From the NCBI GenBank assembly GCA_003525045.1, contig DQGF01000481.1, positions 5,014 through 10,277 on the forward strand: a stretch of 5,264 nt of DNA, in the 5' to 3' direction. Shown here in pieces: positions 4,648-5,264 of this stretch; positions within the stretch are counted from its first letter, which is position 1; every line of letters begins with the position of its first letter. Made by a program: the position numbers and the translations under genes. Origin of the DNA: Pseudomonas sp. Its GTDB lineage: Bacteria; Pseudomonadota; Gammaproteobacteria; Pseudomonadales; Pseudomonadaceae. Below the pieces are notes generated by a model. It worked only from the letters and a program-made list of their open reading frames with translations. It was not told the DNA's origin and did no database searches.

Positions 4648-5264
4648 ATGACAAAAACAACAATGCGCGCCATCTTCAAACCGCAGGCGCTGGCCGCCGC
4701 GGTGGCCTTGGGGTGCTGTGCCCAGGCGCAGGCCGTTTCATTCAACATCGGCGAACTTGAAGGGACATTCGACTCCTCACTGTCCGTCGGCGCGAGTTGG
4801 GGCATGCGCGATGCCGACAAATCGCTGGTGGGCACCGTCAATGGCGGGACCGGCCAGGCGTCGACCGGTGACGACGGGCGGCTGAACTTCAAGAAGGGCG
4901 AGACTTTTTCGAAGATCTTCAAGGGGATCCACGATCTCGAACTGAAGTACGGCGACACCGGGGTATTCGTCCGTGGCAAGTATTGGTACGACTTCGAATT
5001 GAAGGACGAAGATCGCGAATTCAAGCCGATCAGCGACCACAATCGCAAGGAAGGCGCCAAGTCCGCCGGTGCGCAGATTCTCGACGCCTTCGTCTATCAC
5101 AACTATTCGATTGCCGACCTGCCAGGTACTGTGCGCGCCGGCAAGCAGGTGGTCAGTTGGGGCGAAAGTACCTTCATTGGCAACTCGATCAACAGCATCA
5201 ACCCGGTCGACGTTTCGGCGTTCCGCCGTCCTGGCGCCGAGATCAAGGAAGGCCTGATCCCGGT
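4648..5264 (+). CDS. DUF1302-family outer-membrane protein, N-terminal part (3' end outside window)
   Basis: The first 205 codons of a DUF1302 protein; the frame is still open at the window edge. Residues 1-29 form a Sec signal peptide: basic start MTKTTMRAIFK, an alanine-rich core, then AQA before Val30, a good signal peptidase I site. The mature protein opens VSFNIGELEGTFDSSLSVGASW, the signature of Pseudomonas DUF1302 proteins. Alternating strands typical of an outer-membrane beta barrel follow (LELKYGDTGVFVRGKYWYDF and AGKQVVSWGESTF). Complete members are usually over 550 residues. They are commonly encoded next to DUF1329 proteins, sometimes with RND/MMPL exporters, and are proposed to take part in outer-membrane lipid or hydrophobic-compound handling; the exact function is unknown. 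GGGGA at 4637-4641, six bases upstream, supports the first ATG over the in-frame ATG five codons later. A sigma-54-like promoter lies upstream. Confidence 0.93.
   Translation, partial: MTKTTMRAIFKPQALAAAVALGCCAQAQAVSFNIGELEGTFDSSLSVGASWGMRDADKSLVGTVNGGTGQASTGDDGRLNFKKGETFSKIFKGIHDLELKYGDTGVFVRGKYWYDFELKDEDREFKPISDHNRKEGAKSAGAQILDAFVYHNYSIADLPGTVRAGKQVVSWGESTFIGNSINSINPVDVSAFRRPGAEIKEGLIP

Noticed and set aside
4427..4651. Rightward ORF of 74 codons before the DUF1302 gene
   Set aside because: Cys/Pro/Arg-rich, no ribosome binding site, and it overlaps the DUF1302 start and its leader.

Overview
The window looks like chromosomal DNA of a Pseudomonas of the fluorescens/putida type. The evidence is high GC with G/C-rich third codon positions in the long genes, an inverted pair of Pseudomonas-type REP sequences (core GGCGAGGGAGCTTGCTCCC), and products that read like Pseudomonas proteins: a MioC/YqcA-like flavodoxin, an AmpDh3-like amidase and a DUF1302 outer-membrane protein. 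No database was searched; family assignments come from motifs and remembered homologues.

Layout. (1) Positions 2-298: the 3' end of a flavodoxin gene, read rightward. (2) Positions 279-763: a scar region. It holds a leftward C-terminal remnant of a LysR-type regulator, a 19-bp palindrome, and a short rightward ORF with its own ribosome binding site that ends exactly on the next start codon. (3) Positions 764-1666: a complete alpha/beta hydrolase of the MEST/epoxide-hydrolase-like type with an Asp-Asp-His catalytic set. (4) Positions 1667-1961: an intergenic region dominated by two inverted REP copies. (5) Positions 1962-2873: a complete short-chain dehydrogenase very like the (3R)-hydroxyacyl-CoA dehydrogenase domain of peroxisomal MFE-2, closed by a textbook terminator. 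(6) Positions about 2940-4200: a leftward, less GC-rich unit. It has its own promoter, a complete AmpDh3-like N-acetylmuramoyl-L-alanine amidase with no signal peptide, and a short coiled-coil ORF that looks cut off by an in-frame stop. (7) Positions 4197-4600: a strong leftward terminator preceded by a poorly defined small ORF or RNA. (8) Positions 4648-end: the 5' part of a DUF1302 outer-membrane protein gene with a clear signal peptide.

How the parts relate. The hydrolase and dehydrogenase both suit lipid or carbon-compound catabolism, but each looks like a separate transcription unit. The part most like an accessory system is the leftward amidase unit. Its closest remembered homologue, AmpDh3 of P. 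aeruginosa, is a peptidoglycan amidase reported to be delivered by a type VI secretion system and paired with an immunity protein. Here the gene following the amidase is a truncated coiled-coil ORF and no obvious immunity gene is visible, so this could be an eroded or rearranged interbacterial-competition module. I see no complete new system in the window; the best leads are this amidase unit and the small ORF/RNA locus at 4197-4600.
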